Origin: Neobacillus nitrireducens
GTDB lineage: Bacteria; Bacillota; Bacilli; Bacillales; Cytobacillaceae
Reading direction: 5' to 3'
Assembly: GCF_030915405.1 (NCBI RefSeq)
Contig: NZ_CP133262.1
Location: forward strand, 2,356,001-2,420,000
DNA: 64,000 bases
A program made the position numbers and the translations under genes. Positions 9,760 to 18,106 of this stretch are shown piece after piece; the first letter of the stretch is position 1; every line of letters begins with the position of its first letter. The notes beneath the pieces were generated by a model. It worked only from the letters and a program-made list of their open reading frames with translations, had not been told where the DNA came from and did not search any database.

Positions 9760-10905
9760 CTATAATCCTAGATTTTTCGCAATGATTGTTTTCATTATTT
9801 CGTTAGTGCCGGCGTAAATGCTGGAAACTGGAATATCACGGAATCTTCTCGCAATCTCGTATTCTTCCATATATCCATAGCCGCCATGAAGCTGCATACA
9901 TTCTGCGGCAATCTTCTTCGCGATATCGGTCAGCTTCCATTTTGCCATCGAGACCTTCGTTACGACGTTTTTCCCTTCAATATGCTCAGCAATTAGCTGA
10001 TCTAAAAAAACTCTGCCCATTTCAATATCTGTAGCCATTTCCACAATTTTAAATTGTGTGTTTTGGAACTGGCTGACTGGTTTTCCGAACGCTTCTCTTG
10101 ATTTTACATAGTCCATTGTCATTTTGAGCATCACTTCTGAGGCTGTTTGAGCTCCAATCGCAACAAGAAGCCGTTCCTGTTGGAGTTTTTCCATTAAATA
10201 AAGAAACCCTTTGCCTTCCTCCCCAAGCAGGTTCTCCTTCGGAACTCGGCAATCTTCAAAAACCAATTCCGCCGTATCCTGGCAATGGAGGCCAACTTTG
10301 TTTAACTTTCTCCCCCGTGAAAATCCGGGTGCATCTCTTTCAATAACGAGAAGGCTTACCCCTTTATGCTTTGGAACGGCATTTAGATCCGTTTTTACCG
10401 CGACAACGATGAGGTCGGACTGAATCCCATTCGTAATGAACGTCTTTTGTCCATTAACGATATAGTGGTCACCATCCAACTTTGCCGTTGTTTTAATATT
10501 GGCAAGGTCTGAACCTGTACCCGGTTCCGTCATCGCAATTGCAGTAATGATTTCTCCTGTAACGCACTTTGGCAGCCAGCGCTGTTTTTGCTTTTCCGTT
10601 CCATAGGCGGTGATGTAAGGGACAACAATATCATTGTGGAGACCAATTCCGATTAGCCCTGAGCCCACTCGTTCCAGTTCCTCATTAATGACGACCGCAA
10701 ATCCCCAATCAACCTCGCTCCCACCGTATTCCTCATCGATATCTGGACAGAGGAAACCCTGTTCGCCCATCTTTTTCCAGAAGGAGCGCGGAATCATTCG
10801 GTCCTCCTCCCACTGCTCATAAAAGGGATATGCTTCTTTGTCCAAAAACTTGCGTAATGACTTACGAAAAATTTCATGATCTTCATTTAAATAGGGATGT
10901 TTCAT
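9760..10905 (-). CDS. Acyl-CoA dehydrogenase
   Basis: 381 aa flavoprotein. FAD/substrate signatures AMTEPGTGSDLA near residue 127 and QLHGGYGYMEEYEIARRFRD near residue 338. The last loop reads IYAGTNEIMK rather than the YEGT of short/medium-chain enzymes, so the catalytic glutamate is not at that position; long-chain and isovaleryl-type enzymes use an alternative glutamate in the preceding domain, which suggests that arrangement here. Oxidises acyl-CoA to enoyl-CoA and passes electrons to ETF (no etf genes nearby). Start ATG 10905 after AGAGAGGCACATTTG. Confidence 0.9.
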   Translation of the reverse strand: MKHPYLNEDHEIFRKSLRKFLDKEAYPFYEQWEEDRMIPRSFWKKMGEQGFLCPDIDEEYGGSEVDWGFAVVINEELERVGSGLIGIGLHNDIVVPYITAYGTEKQKQRWLPKCVTGEIITAIAMTEPGTGSDLANIKTTAKLDGDHYIVNGQKTFITNGIQSDLIVVAVKTDLNAVPKHKGVSLLVIERDAPGFSRGRKLNKVGLHCQDTAELVFEDCRVPKENLLGEEGKGFLYLMEKLQQERLLVAIGAQTASEVMLKMTMDYVKSREAFGKPVSQFQNTQFKIVEMATDIEMGRVFLDQLIAEHIEGKNVVTKVSMAKWKLTDIAKKIAAECMQLHGGYGYMEEYEIARRFRDIPVSSIYAGTNEIMKTIIAKNLGL

Positions 10906-10940
10906 TCAAATGTGCCTCTCTTTCGATTTGATAACGGTTA

Positions 10941-11130
10941 CATTTTTTTAAAGTACGTGGAGCTTTTCCACAAAAATATGATTTTTCTACGTAATATTGG
11001 GGCTTTTTTACAAGTTTCCGTATTTTTAGACGTAAACTTGGGCCTTTTTTACAAAATTATGTTTTTTTACACATAAAATCGGATTTATTTTACAAATCAC
11101 CACTGTTTTTATACAATTATTGTAAAAATA
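10941..11130. repeat. Degenerate 41-bp tandem repeat in a 239-bp intergenic gap
   Basis: About five units of the form TTTTTnnACGTAAnnTTGGGGCTTTTTTACAA. The ACGTRR anchor recurs at 10955, 10989, 11030 and 11071 (ACATAA), that is 34, 41 and 41 bp apart. Lies between the second acyl-CoA ligase and the acyl-CoA dehydrogenase of the same strand, so it would be transcribed as a long, hairpin-poor, A/T-rich leader. Confidence 0.7.
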
Positions 11131-11144
11131 TCCCAATTACACCT

Positions 11145-12668
11145 CTAAATGGTTACATTTCTCATCTTCTCACGAAGTTGATATTTCAGTACTTTCCCGG
11201 AGGCGTTCCTCGGCAGCTGCTCTTCGAAAAAAATCCGCCTTGGAACCTTATAGCCCGCTAGCTTCTCCCTACAGAAGTTCTTCAATTCCAACTCATCAAT
11301 CACCGCACCTTCCTTTGGCACAATGATCGCACAGACCGCCTCTCCCCAGACCTCATCGGGTAAGCCTATAATGGCCGCATCGAGGACATTCGGATGTTCA
11401 AAAAGAACACCTTCAACCTCAACGGAGTATACATTTTCTCCACCCGAGATAATCATGTCTTTTTTTCGATCGACTAGCGTGATATAACCTTCTTCATCAA
11501 TCATCGCTAAGTCACCGGTATAGAGCCAGCCATTTTTCAAGGTGTTCCTCGTTTCCTCCGGTTTTTTATAATATTCCTTCATCACCATGTCACTGCGGAC
11601 AATAAATTCACCAATCACTCCAGGTAACACTTCATTGCCTTCTTCATTGACCACCCTTGTTTCCGTCAAGAAAATAGGTTTCCCCCCCTTGCCGAGATGA
11701 CGTTTATGCCCTTCTGGATCAAGGAGAATTCCGCCTGGACCTGCTTCGGTTAGGCCGCAAAGGTTATAGAATTGATCTGTTTTAAAGAGCTGAATACTCT
11801 TTTTGACAAGCTCGGGTGCCATTGGGGCTGCCCCGTATCCGACTCTTTTAATAGAAGATAAATCATAATCGGCCGCATTAGGAACTTGGAGTAAAAAGTT
11901 ATACATGGCTGGAACTGCAAAAAGGTGGGTAATTTTATGTTCTTGAATCGCTTGGAGCGTTTTAACCGGATGAAAGTCGCGATGAATGATATGGGTCGCA
12001 CCTAGTGCAACTCCAGAAATAAGAAAAAGGTTCAATTGAGCTGAGTGAAACAGCGGTGCAAGGTGGAGAATTCGTTCATGCTGCCGAATCTCCATATTAA
12101 TAACGACAGCAATCCCTACCTTAAAAATTTGACTATGGTCAAACAGCGCACCCTTCGGACGTCCTGTTGTCCCCGAGGTGTAGAGAATTTCTAAATCATC
12201 CCGCTCGGAAACCTCCACATTCGGTTCCGCCAGGTTATCCGATAAAATACCTTCATATGAGTAGTATCCCGTTGTGTCAGGTTCCCCAATGGTAATGACG
12301 AAGCGAACATCCGTACCTAGCTTTGCAGCAGGAATAGTTGGCTCGAATTCCTTATCACACACAACCAAGACCGTATCAGATTGGTCTAAAATATAGTGAA
12401 CCTCTGAAGCAGTGAGGCGGAAGTTAACCGGTACAGCAATCGCACCAATTTTAGCAGCGGCAAAAAAGGTAAAGACAAAGTGATCCGAGTTTTTCATCAT
12501 CAATGCCAGCTTGTCACCTTTATTTATCCCAAGCATCAACAGACCGTTTGCGAGCTTGTTAACTTCTTCATTAAATTGCCGATACGTAAAGCCTCGTCCT
12601 TCGCATTCAATAGCTAGTAATTCAGGGAACTTTCGAGCACTTTGCACTAATAGACTTCCAATATTCAT
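11145..12668 (-). CDS. Acyl-CoA synthetase (AMP-forming), second copy
   Basis: 507 aa from ATG 12668. Longer in-frame starts exist, but the GGAGGAGG ribosome site touches the ATG at 12676 and sits 9 nt before the ATG at 12668. Motifs: YTSGTTGRPKGALFDHSQ near residue 165, hinge DRKKDMIISGGENVYSVEVE near residue 400, catalytic lysine in NASGKVLKYQ near residue 493. Same reaction as the other ligase but a separate lineage. First gene downstream of the sigma-54 promoter at 12710-12726, so probably the lead gene of the regulated cluster. Confidence 0.9.
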   Translation of the reverse strand: MNIGSLLVQSARKFPELLAIECEGRGFTYRQFNEEVNKLANGLLMLGINKGDKLALMMKNSDHFVFTFFAAAKIGAIAVPVNFRLTASEVHYILDQSDTVLVVCDKEFEPTIPAAKLGTDVRFVITIGEPDTTGYYSYEGILSDNLAEPNVEVSERDDLEILYTSGTTGRPKGALFDHSQIFKVGIAVVINMEIRQHERILHLAPLFHSAQLNLFLISGVALGATHIIHRDFHPVKTLQAIQEHKITHLFAVPAMYNFLLQVPNAADYDLSSIKRVGYGAAPMAPELVKKSIQLFKTDQFYNLCGLTEAGPGGILLDPEGHKRHLGKGGKPIFLTETRVVNEEGNEVLPGVIGEFIVRSDMVMKEYYKKPEETRNTLKNGWLYTGDLAMIDEEGYITLVDRKKDMIISGGENVYSVEVEGVLFEHPNVLDAAIIGLPDEVWGEAVCAIIVPKEGAVIDELELKNFCREKLAGYKVPRRIFFEEQLPRNASGKVLKYQLREKMRNVTI

Positions 12669-12709
12669 AGAAGGCATCCTCCTCCAAAACAAGACTTCCC
12701 CAATTTTAA

Positions 12710-12726
12710 TGCAATTTTTATGCCAA
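12710..12726 (-). promoter_or_regulatory. Sigma-54 (-24/-12) promoter for the acyl-CoA ligase operon
   Basis: Minus strand reads TTGGCATAAAAATTGCA: GG and GC elements exactly 10 nt apart, matching the TTGGCA-N6-TTGCA consensus. It lies 41 nt upstream of the ligase start codon at 12668, and the adjacent upstream gene encodes a sigma-54 activator. Confidence 0.85.
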
Positions 12727-12819
12727 TATACGGGAAGTCATAATGTAGTCCATCATCCCTGAAAATACATCTGTTTAAAATAACAAACTGTATTCCCTCC
12801 AAACAAAGAAGACACTAAC

Positions 12820-12838
12820 GTGTCCAATTTCTGGACAC
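12820..12838. promoter_or_regulatory. Inverted repeat, candidate activator binding site (UAS)
   Basis: GTGTCCAATTTCTGGACAC has perfect 7-bp arms and a 5-nt spacer. It sits just after the regulator stop codon and about 100 bp upstream of the -24 element, a typical enhancer distance. It has no T-run on the minus strand, so it is a poor terminator. A half-site GTGTTTGGACA occurs upstream of the other sigma-54 promoter (near 15617-15627). Confidence 0.5.
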
Positions 12839-12846
12839 TCTTCTCC

Positions 12847-14592
12847 TTAGGTTGGCAGTTTATATTTTTTGATTTTTTCATATAAACCTGAGCGGCTGAT
12901 TCCTAGTAATCTAGCTGCTTTAACCTTATTTCCCTTCACTTGGACCAGCGCCTTTTTGATCGCCTCAAGTTCAGCATTTTCGACTAGTGATACATGAAGC
13001 GAAGGATCTTTCATAGAAACCTGCTTCACCATATATTCGGGAAGATCCTCAAATCTAATTTTTCCATTTTCAGCAAAAGTCATTGCACGCTCCATGACAT
13101 TCCGCAGTTCGCGGACATTTCCGGGCCAAGCATAATCTAGTATCACTTCTCTTGCTCTATCTTCCATTCCAGTGATGCTGGTTCCTAAAATTTGATTCAA
13201 CTCAATCATGAATTGACTAATCAAATGATCCGTATCATATAGCCGTTCGCGCAGTGGAGGGACGTTTAATGAAATCACATTGAGTCGATAATATAAATCC
13301 TCTCTAAAAAGGCCCTCTTTGACCATTTCTTCAAGGTTACGATTGGTAGCTGCAATGATTCTGACATCGACTTGAATTCTTACCGTTCCTCCGACTCGGT
13401 AGAATTCTCTTTCTTGAAGCACACGCAGCAGTTTGGCTTGTAATGAGAGGGACATATCTCCTATCTCATCAAGGAAAAGGGTTCCACCATTAGCTAAATC
13501 GAATTTTCCCAGTTTTCCTTTTTGCCTCGCACCCGTAAAGGCCCCTTCGTCATAGCCAAAAAACTCTGATTCTAACAAATCCTCCGGGATTGCTGCACAA
13601 TTCACGACAATAAATTTCCCGGTACTTCTTGCACTGCTATTATGAATGGCTTGGGCAAACAATTCTTTACCCGTCCCGCTTTCACCGCGGATAAGAATGG
13701 TTGACCTGCCTTTTGCAGCTTTGGCTCCACTTTTTTTCAATTTTTCCATATATGGGTCAACTGTAAATAGATGCTCCCAAGTAAACTTGGCAGACGCTGA
13801 ATTTTGGAATTGCTGGTGATAAAAGCTCGCCTTATTCTCTGCCTTCTGGAGTTTTTTAAATAACTCACTGACCTCGTTTAATTGCCGGAACACTATTTTC
13901 CCAATCGCTCCGATGACTTTTCCATCCTCTAAGATAGGAATTCGGTGGACTATGTATTTAATCCCATTAATTTCAAGGAAACCGCTAATCTCGGCTGTTG
14001 CTGATTGATACACGTTGTCTAGATGAAGGTGCGGCAATACTTTCATAACCGGTTTGGAAAGAACGGATTCTGGTTGAAGATTAAATAATTCGAGCAGGGG
14101 AGGACTGACCATCTGGATGTTTTTCTTTTCATCTGTCATAACAATTCCGTCATAGGCATGATCTAATGCCGTTTCTAAAGTTCTTTTTAAGATCTTTACT
14201 GTTTTTAATTCTTGTGATGTTTGTAGGAGGGACATGACCATATCTGTTTTCGTGAGGATTCCAACGACATGGTGGTGCTCATCAATGACCACACCGGTAC
14301 CCACCGGACTGTTTTTCACAATCGTTTCAATATTTTCATAGGGAGTGTCAATTGGCAGCGTTTCAACATGTTCTTTAATATATGATTTGATTGGGGTGAT
14401 TAAGGGCTTTCTATCCATGATCATTTGAAATAAACTGCTCCGCGTAAAAACGCCAACCAGTTTTCTGTTTGTATCTGTAACCGGGAGCAGGTTCCACTTC
14501 CTACTGTTCATCAGACTGATTGCTTCAGATAATCTCGTCTCCTCGGTGACGATGCAGTCGACTGGCGTAATCAACTCGTTAAATTGGCTCAT
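12847..14592 (-). CDS. Sigma-54-dependent activator with CBS pair, PAS, AAA+ and Fis HTH
   Basis: 581 aa. Residues 1-125 form two CBS motifs (LLPVTDTNRKLVGVFTR; GTGVVIDEHHHVVGILTK); about 135-240 is a PAS-like sensor; the AAA+ core has Walker A GESGTGKE (303-310) and GAFTGA (350-355), the loop that contacts sigma-54; the C-terminus (535-581) is a Fis-type helix-turn-helix. It should remodel sigma-54 polymerase at the two -24/-12 promoters flanking it. CBS pairs usually bind adenylates or SAM, so energy or acyl-adenylate sensing is a reasonable inference. Start ATG 14592 with AAAGGGGGGATGAA. Confidence 0.93.
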   Translation of the reverse strand: MSQFNELITPVDCIVTEETRLSEAISLMNSRKWNLLPVTDTNRKLVGVFTRSSLFQMIMDRKPLITPIKSYIKEHVETLPIDTPYENIETIVKNSPVGTGVVIDEHHHVVGILTKTDMVMSLLQTSQELKTVKILKRTLETALDHAYDGIVMTDEKKNIQMVSPPLLELFNLQPESVLSKPVMKVLPHLHLDNVYQSATAEISGFLEINGIKYIVHRIPILEDGKVIGAIGKIVFRQLNEVSELFKKLQKAENKASFYHQQFQNSASAKFTWEHLFTVDPYMEKLKKSGAKAAKGRSTILIRGESGTGKELFAQAIHNSSARSTGKFIVVNCAAIPEDLLESEFFGYDEGAFTGARQKGKLGKFDLANGGTLFLDEIGDMSLSLQAKLLRVLQEREFYRVGGTVRIQVDVRIIAATNRNLEEMVKEGLFREDLYYRLNVISLNVPPLRERLYDTDHLISQFMIELNQILGTSITGMEDRAREVILDYAWPGNVRELRNVMERAMTFAENGKIRFEDLPEYMVKQVSMKDPSLHVSLVENAELEAIKKALVQVKGNKVKAARLLGISRSGLYEKIKKYKLPT

Positions 14593-14682
14593 TTCATCCC
14601 CCCTTTTCTATATATCTATATTGTAACAAAAGTAAGGGATATTTTAACAATATCTATTTCGACTTATTCTTCGGAGGATAAT

Positions 14683-14714
14683 GAGCTGAGGGGATTCTGA
14701 ATTCCCCTCAGCTC
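14683..14714 (-). terminator. Strong hairpin after the SDR gene
   Basis: 12-bp perfect stem GAGCTGAGGGGA / TCCCCTCAGCTC with an 8-nt loop. It lies between the SDR stop and the regulator start. The T-run is weak, so it could be a terminator or an mRNA 3' stabiliser. Confidence 0.55.
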
Positions 14715-14736
14715 CAACTTTTACTGTTTCCTAAGT

Positions 14737-15504
14737 TTATTTCGGCTGCATTCGAATGGCTCCGTCGAGTCGGATGGTTTCTCCATTTAGCATCGGATTT
14801 TCGACGATACTTTGGACAAGTTGTGCGTACTCACTCGGGTATCCAAGCCTTGATGGGAATGGCACCATTTTTCCAAGCGAATCTTTCGCCTCTTGCGGAA
14901 GTGTATTAAACATCGGTGTGTGGAACAGCCCAGGTGCAATCGTCATTACGCGGATTCCGTAACGGGCTAACTCTCTTGCGATTGGCAGGGTCATTCCAAC
15001 AATTCCACCCTTTGAAGCACTATAGGCAGCCTGGCCGATTTGTCCGTCAAAAGCGGCAATTGAAGCGGTATTAATAATTACACCTCTTTCACCTTGTTCA
15101 TTCACTTCATTACGGGTCATCTTCTCCGCAGCAATCCGAGTTACATTAAAGGAACCGATTAAATTCACTTGAATGACTTTTGAAAAATGGGATAGATTAT
15201 GTATGCCATTACTGCCAATCACTTTCTCCGCAATACCAATCCCCGCACAGTTTACAACAACATTTATACTACCCATATATGCCGCTGCTTTATTTATTGC
15301 CTCTAGAACGTCCTCTTCTTTCGTGACATCTGTCTTTATAAACAAAACTGCGTCGCCTAATTCGGTTTGGATTCGCACACCATTTTCTTCAGATTGGTCA
15401 AAAATTACCGCTTTTCCTCCATTTCTTATAATATTACGAACCGTTGCTTCTCCCAAACCCGAAGCCCCTCCTGTAATAACTGCACGACATGCCTTTATTT
15501 GCAT
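14737..15504 (-). CDS. SDR oxidoreductase, 3-hydroxyacyl-CoA dehydrogenase type
   Basis: 255 aa classical short-chain dehydrogenase. NAD site [10 protein letters not shown] near residues 11-20, NNAG-equivalent NCAGIG near residue 88, catalytic YSASKGG near residue 162. Closest in character to HSD10-like 3-hydroxyacyl-CoA dehydrogenases, which would supply the third beta-oxidation step missing elsewhere in the cluster; that assignment rests on N-terminal similarity and context. Preceded by a sigma-54 promoter and followed by the sigma-54 activator gene. Start ATG 15504 with GAGGGGGCTATTGT. Confidence 0.8.
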   Translation of the reverse strand: MQIKACRAVITGGASGLGEATVRNIIRNGGKAVIFDQSEENGVRIQTELGDAVLFIKTDVTKEEDVLEAINKAAAYMGSINVVVNCAGIGIAEKVIGSNGIHNLSHFSKVIQVNLIGSFNVTRIAAEKMTRNEVNEQGERGVIINTASIAAFDGQIGQAAYSASKGGIVGMTLPIARELARYGIRVMTIAPGLFHTPMFNTLPQEAKDSLGKMVPFPSRLGYPSEYAQLVQSIVENPMLNGETIRLDGAIRMQPK

Positions 15505-15542
15505 ACAATAGCCCCCTCTATCAGAATTCTAAATTCTTATTT

Positions 15543-15559
15543 TGCAAGTATTATGCCAA
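15543..15559 (-). promoter_or_regulatory. Sigma-54 promoter of the SDR gene
   Basis: Minus strand TTGGCATAATACTTGCA: GG-N10-GC spacing and both conserved hexamers intact. Predicted start of transcription is about 25 nt before the SDR start codon, leaving room for the GAGGGGG ribosome site. Confidence 0.85.
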
Positions 15560-15746
15560 AGATATTTTCTTTAAAAATAAGTTACTGATAACGAGGCTTA
15601 CTATACTAATGTATAGTGTTTGGACAAAAAATGGAGAAAAGTGACCAGATATTGAACAGTTACTGAAAGGAAAAGCCTTATCATTTCCTAAAAATTCAGT
15701 TATCATTATTAATAGTAAAAATTGTTAGACGGAGGAATACTCACCT

Positions 15747-16703
15747 ATGAAAAAAATGGTTATTACCCGCAATATCGAACCACATTATCGTGAACAAATC
15801 CAGGCGATTATTCCTGATTGGGAATTGATTGCCGGCAAAGATAAACATATTTGGCAGGACCATGCTAAGGATGCCGAAATCATCGCCGGTTGGAAGAACG
15901 GGTTAGAAGAATATTGCCTCACGCCGGAATCAAAACTAAAGTGGTTCCAATCTTGGAGTGCCGGTATTGATTACTTGCCTCTTCAAGAAATGAATTCCAG
16001 AGACCTTTACCTGACAAGTGCTAACGGCGTTCATGCCTACCCAATTTCTGAGACTATTTTTGGATTGATGCTCGCCTTAACACGAAAGATTCATACCTAC
16101 GTCAAAAATCAGCAAAAGAAAACTTGGCATCATGCCCATATGGGACTAGAAATACATGAAAAAACGATTGGAATTATCGGTGTTGGAACAATTGGGAAAG
16201 AAACAGCGAAAATCGCAAAAGCATTTGGCATGCGCGTACTTGGTGTCAGGCACTCCGGACAGCCTGTTGACTATGTCGATGAAATGTATACTCCGGACCA
16301 ATTAGACCAGTTGCTGCCAAACTGTGATTATGTGGTCGTTACTTTACCACTTACAAAGGAAACCAATCGATTGTTTGGTGCAGAACAATTTAAGCAAATG
16401 AAGGCTTCCGCATTCTTTATTAATATCGGCCGGGGTGAGATCTTAGTAGAAACTGACCTTATCCAGGCACTAATGGAAGGCGCGATTGCCGGGGCAGGAC
16501 TCGATGTATTTGAAACAGAACCGTTAAGTCCAGAGAGCCCGTTCTGGGAGATGGAAAATGTGATTGTCACCCCACACACCTCCGGATCAACCGAAAACTA
16601 TAATCAGCGGGTGATTGAAAATATCTTGATTCCTAACTTAAAAGCCTATCTTTCAGGTGAGGTTCCACCGATTAATCTTGTTAATTTTTCAAAAGGTTAT
16701 TAA
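15747..16703 (+). CDS. D-2-hydroxyacid dehydrogenase family protein
   Basis: 318 aa. NAD-binding GIIGVGTIGKETAKIAKAFG near residue 139; catalytic Arg in NIGRGE (about 230), Glu in LDVFETEPL (about 255) and His in TPHTSGS (about 277). Members interconvert 2-oxo acids and D-2-hydroxyacids; the short N-terminal domain with SWSAGIDYLP is of the YoaD/GyaR-like variety. ATG 15747 follows ACGGAGGAATACTCACCT. Divergent from the SDR gene, sharing a 240-bp upstream region; no functional link is evident. Confidence 0.88.
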   Translation: MKKMVITRNIEPHYREQIQAIIPDWELIAGKDKHIWQDHAKDAEIIAGWKNGLEEYCLTPESKLKWFQSWSAGIDYLPLQEMNSRDLYLTSANGVHAYPISETIFGLMLALTRKIHTYVKNQQKKTWHHAHMGLEIHEKTIGIIGVGTIGKETAKIAKAFGMRVLGVRHSGQPVDYVDEMYTPDQLDQLLPNCDYVVVTLPLTKETNRLFGAEQFKQMKASAFFINIGRGEILVETDLIQALMEGAIAGAGLDVFETEPLSPESPFWEMENVIVTPHTSGSTENYNQRVIENILIPNLKAYLSGEVPPINLVNFSKGY

Positions 16704-16708
16704 CATAA

Positions 16709-16740
16709 ACTAGGGTACCTCGAACATGAGGCACCCTAGT
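16709..16740. terminator. Bidirectional terminator between the dehydrogenase and rtcB
   Basis: Stem ACTAGGGTaCCTC / GAGGcACCCTAGT with a 6-nt loop between two convergent stop codons (16703 and 16745), followed by a T-rich stretch on the plus strand. Confidence 0.8.
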
Positions 16741-16744
16741 CTGG

Positions 16745-17971
16745 TTATTTTTTATATTTTCCAGGTGTATACTTTTCACTAGCTTTAAAGTTATAAACCG
16801 GTTTAATGAATTCAGCAATCCTAACGGTTTCTTCTACTTTTTCTACAATTTCTTTCATGGACTTATAGGCCATTGGCGCCTCATCTAAGGTTTCTTCTGA
16901 AACAGATGTCGTCCACACACCCTCCATTGTTTTATGAAAATCGTCCATATTGAGAGTTTTCATCGCTTTCGTACGGCTCAAGACGCGCCCCGCTCCATGA
17001 GGGGCCGAGTAATTCCACTCCTCGTTTCCTTTACCGACTGCTAAAATCGACCCGTCTTTCATATTTATTGGAATAATAAGTCGTTCGCCCCTTTGCGCGG
17101 AAACGGCCCCTTTTCGTAAAATCAGGTTATCGGTGTCGATATAATTGTGGACCGTATCGAAGCGGTCATCCTCCTCAAATCCCATATTTTCCGTAATTGC
17201 TCTAGCTATCTCTTCACGGTTTGCTTTTGCAAAAGCTTGAGCTAATTTCATATCATGTATATAGTGATTAAAATCTTCGCCTTCTAAATAGGCAAGATCA
17301 TTCGGAATGACCGGATTTTTTTCTTTATAGCTTTGGATAGTTGCTTGGATTTCCTTTTGGCGTCCTTCAACCTTTAATTGGTCAATAATACCCGTTAAAT
17401 CTTGCTGACGAAGGTTTGAGATTGCTACCTTTTGATAGTAGGTGGCAATCTTCGCTCCAACATAGCGGCTGCCCGTGTGTATAGTTAAATAGTGATAGCC
17501 ATTGGAATCAACAGAAACCTCAATAAAATGATTGCCGCCGCCGAGTGTCCCTAAGCTATAACGGCTTCGATTCTCACTCAATATATGCTCTGCTTTAAAT
17601 TCTTGAATGGCAGGAAAATTTGTGTGAATAAACCCGACTGTCTCATCTGTATGAATCTCCTGCCCACTCGGGACATGGGTTCGGATCACTTGATCCAACT
17701 TATTAAAATCGACTTTTTTATCCTGCAGCTTGACGGTTAATACGCCGCAGCCAACGTCCACTCCGACAAGGTTGGGAACAACCTTATCTTGAAGCTGAAT
17801 GGTGGTTCCTATCACACAACCTTTTCCAGCATGATAGTCTGGCATAATACTAATCTTTGTATCCTTCAAAAAAGCTTGATTGCATAGCTCTTTAATTTGC
17901 TCCAGCGCCGTTTCCTGCGGATAGTTGGAAAATACTTTAGCCACTGTTTGAGTACCCGTTACCTTAATCAC
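16745..17971 (-). CDS. rtcB: RNA-splicing ligase RtcB (3'-phosphate/5'-OH RNA ligase)
   Basis: 408 aa, GTG start at 17971 (the overlapping ATG is out of frame and stops at once) with AAAGGAGGGGAAAT. Mn-binding cysteine in DVGCGV (Cys75), GGGNHF (144-149), HTGS (165-168) and the guanylylated histidine in SAPHGAGR (His325) are all present. Joins 2',3'-cyclic-phosphate or 3'-phosphate RNA ends to 5'-OH ends using GTP. No RtcR, RtcA or archease gene is adjacent, so the repair context is not visible. B. subtilis 168 is not known to me to carry one. Confidence 0.93.
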   Translation of the reverse strand: MIKVTGTQTVAKVFSNYPQETALEQIKELCNQAFLKDTKISIMPDYHAGKGCVIGTTIQLQDKVVPNLVGVDVGCGVLTVKLQDKKVDFNKLDQVIRTHVPSGQEIHTDETVGFIHTNFPAIQEFKAEHILSENRSRYSLGTLGGGNHFIEVSVDSNGYHYLTIHTGSRYVGAKIATYYQKVAISNLRQQDLTGIIDQLKVEGRQKEIQATIQSYKEKNPVIPNDLAYLEGEDFNHYIHDMKLAQAFAKANREEIARAITENMGFEEDDRFDTVHNYIDTDNLILRKGAVSAQRGERLIIPINMKDGSILAVGKGNEEWNYSAPHGAGRVLSRTKAMKTLNMDDFHKTMEGVWTTSVSEETLDEAPMAYKSMKEIVEKVEETVRIAEFIKPVYNFKASEKYTPGKYKK

Positions 17972-18067
17972 TCATTTCCCCTCCTTTAAAGCAGATTATG
18001 ACTAGGCTACCATTTTATTGGAATTTGGGCAAAGGATTTTCAACGACAATTTTTTCTAAAATGAAGA

Positions 18068-18097
18068 GAAGGAGGATGTATGTGGACATCCTCCTTC
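18068..18097 (-). terminator. Terminator after the TPR-dynamin gene
   Basis: Perfect 12-bp stem GAAGGAGGATGT / ACATCCTCCTTC with a 6-nt loop; on the minus strand it is followed by TCTTCATTTTAG. Confidence 0.75.
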
Positions 18098-18106
18098 TTC
18101 TGGACA

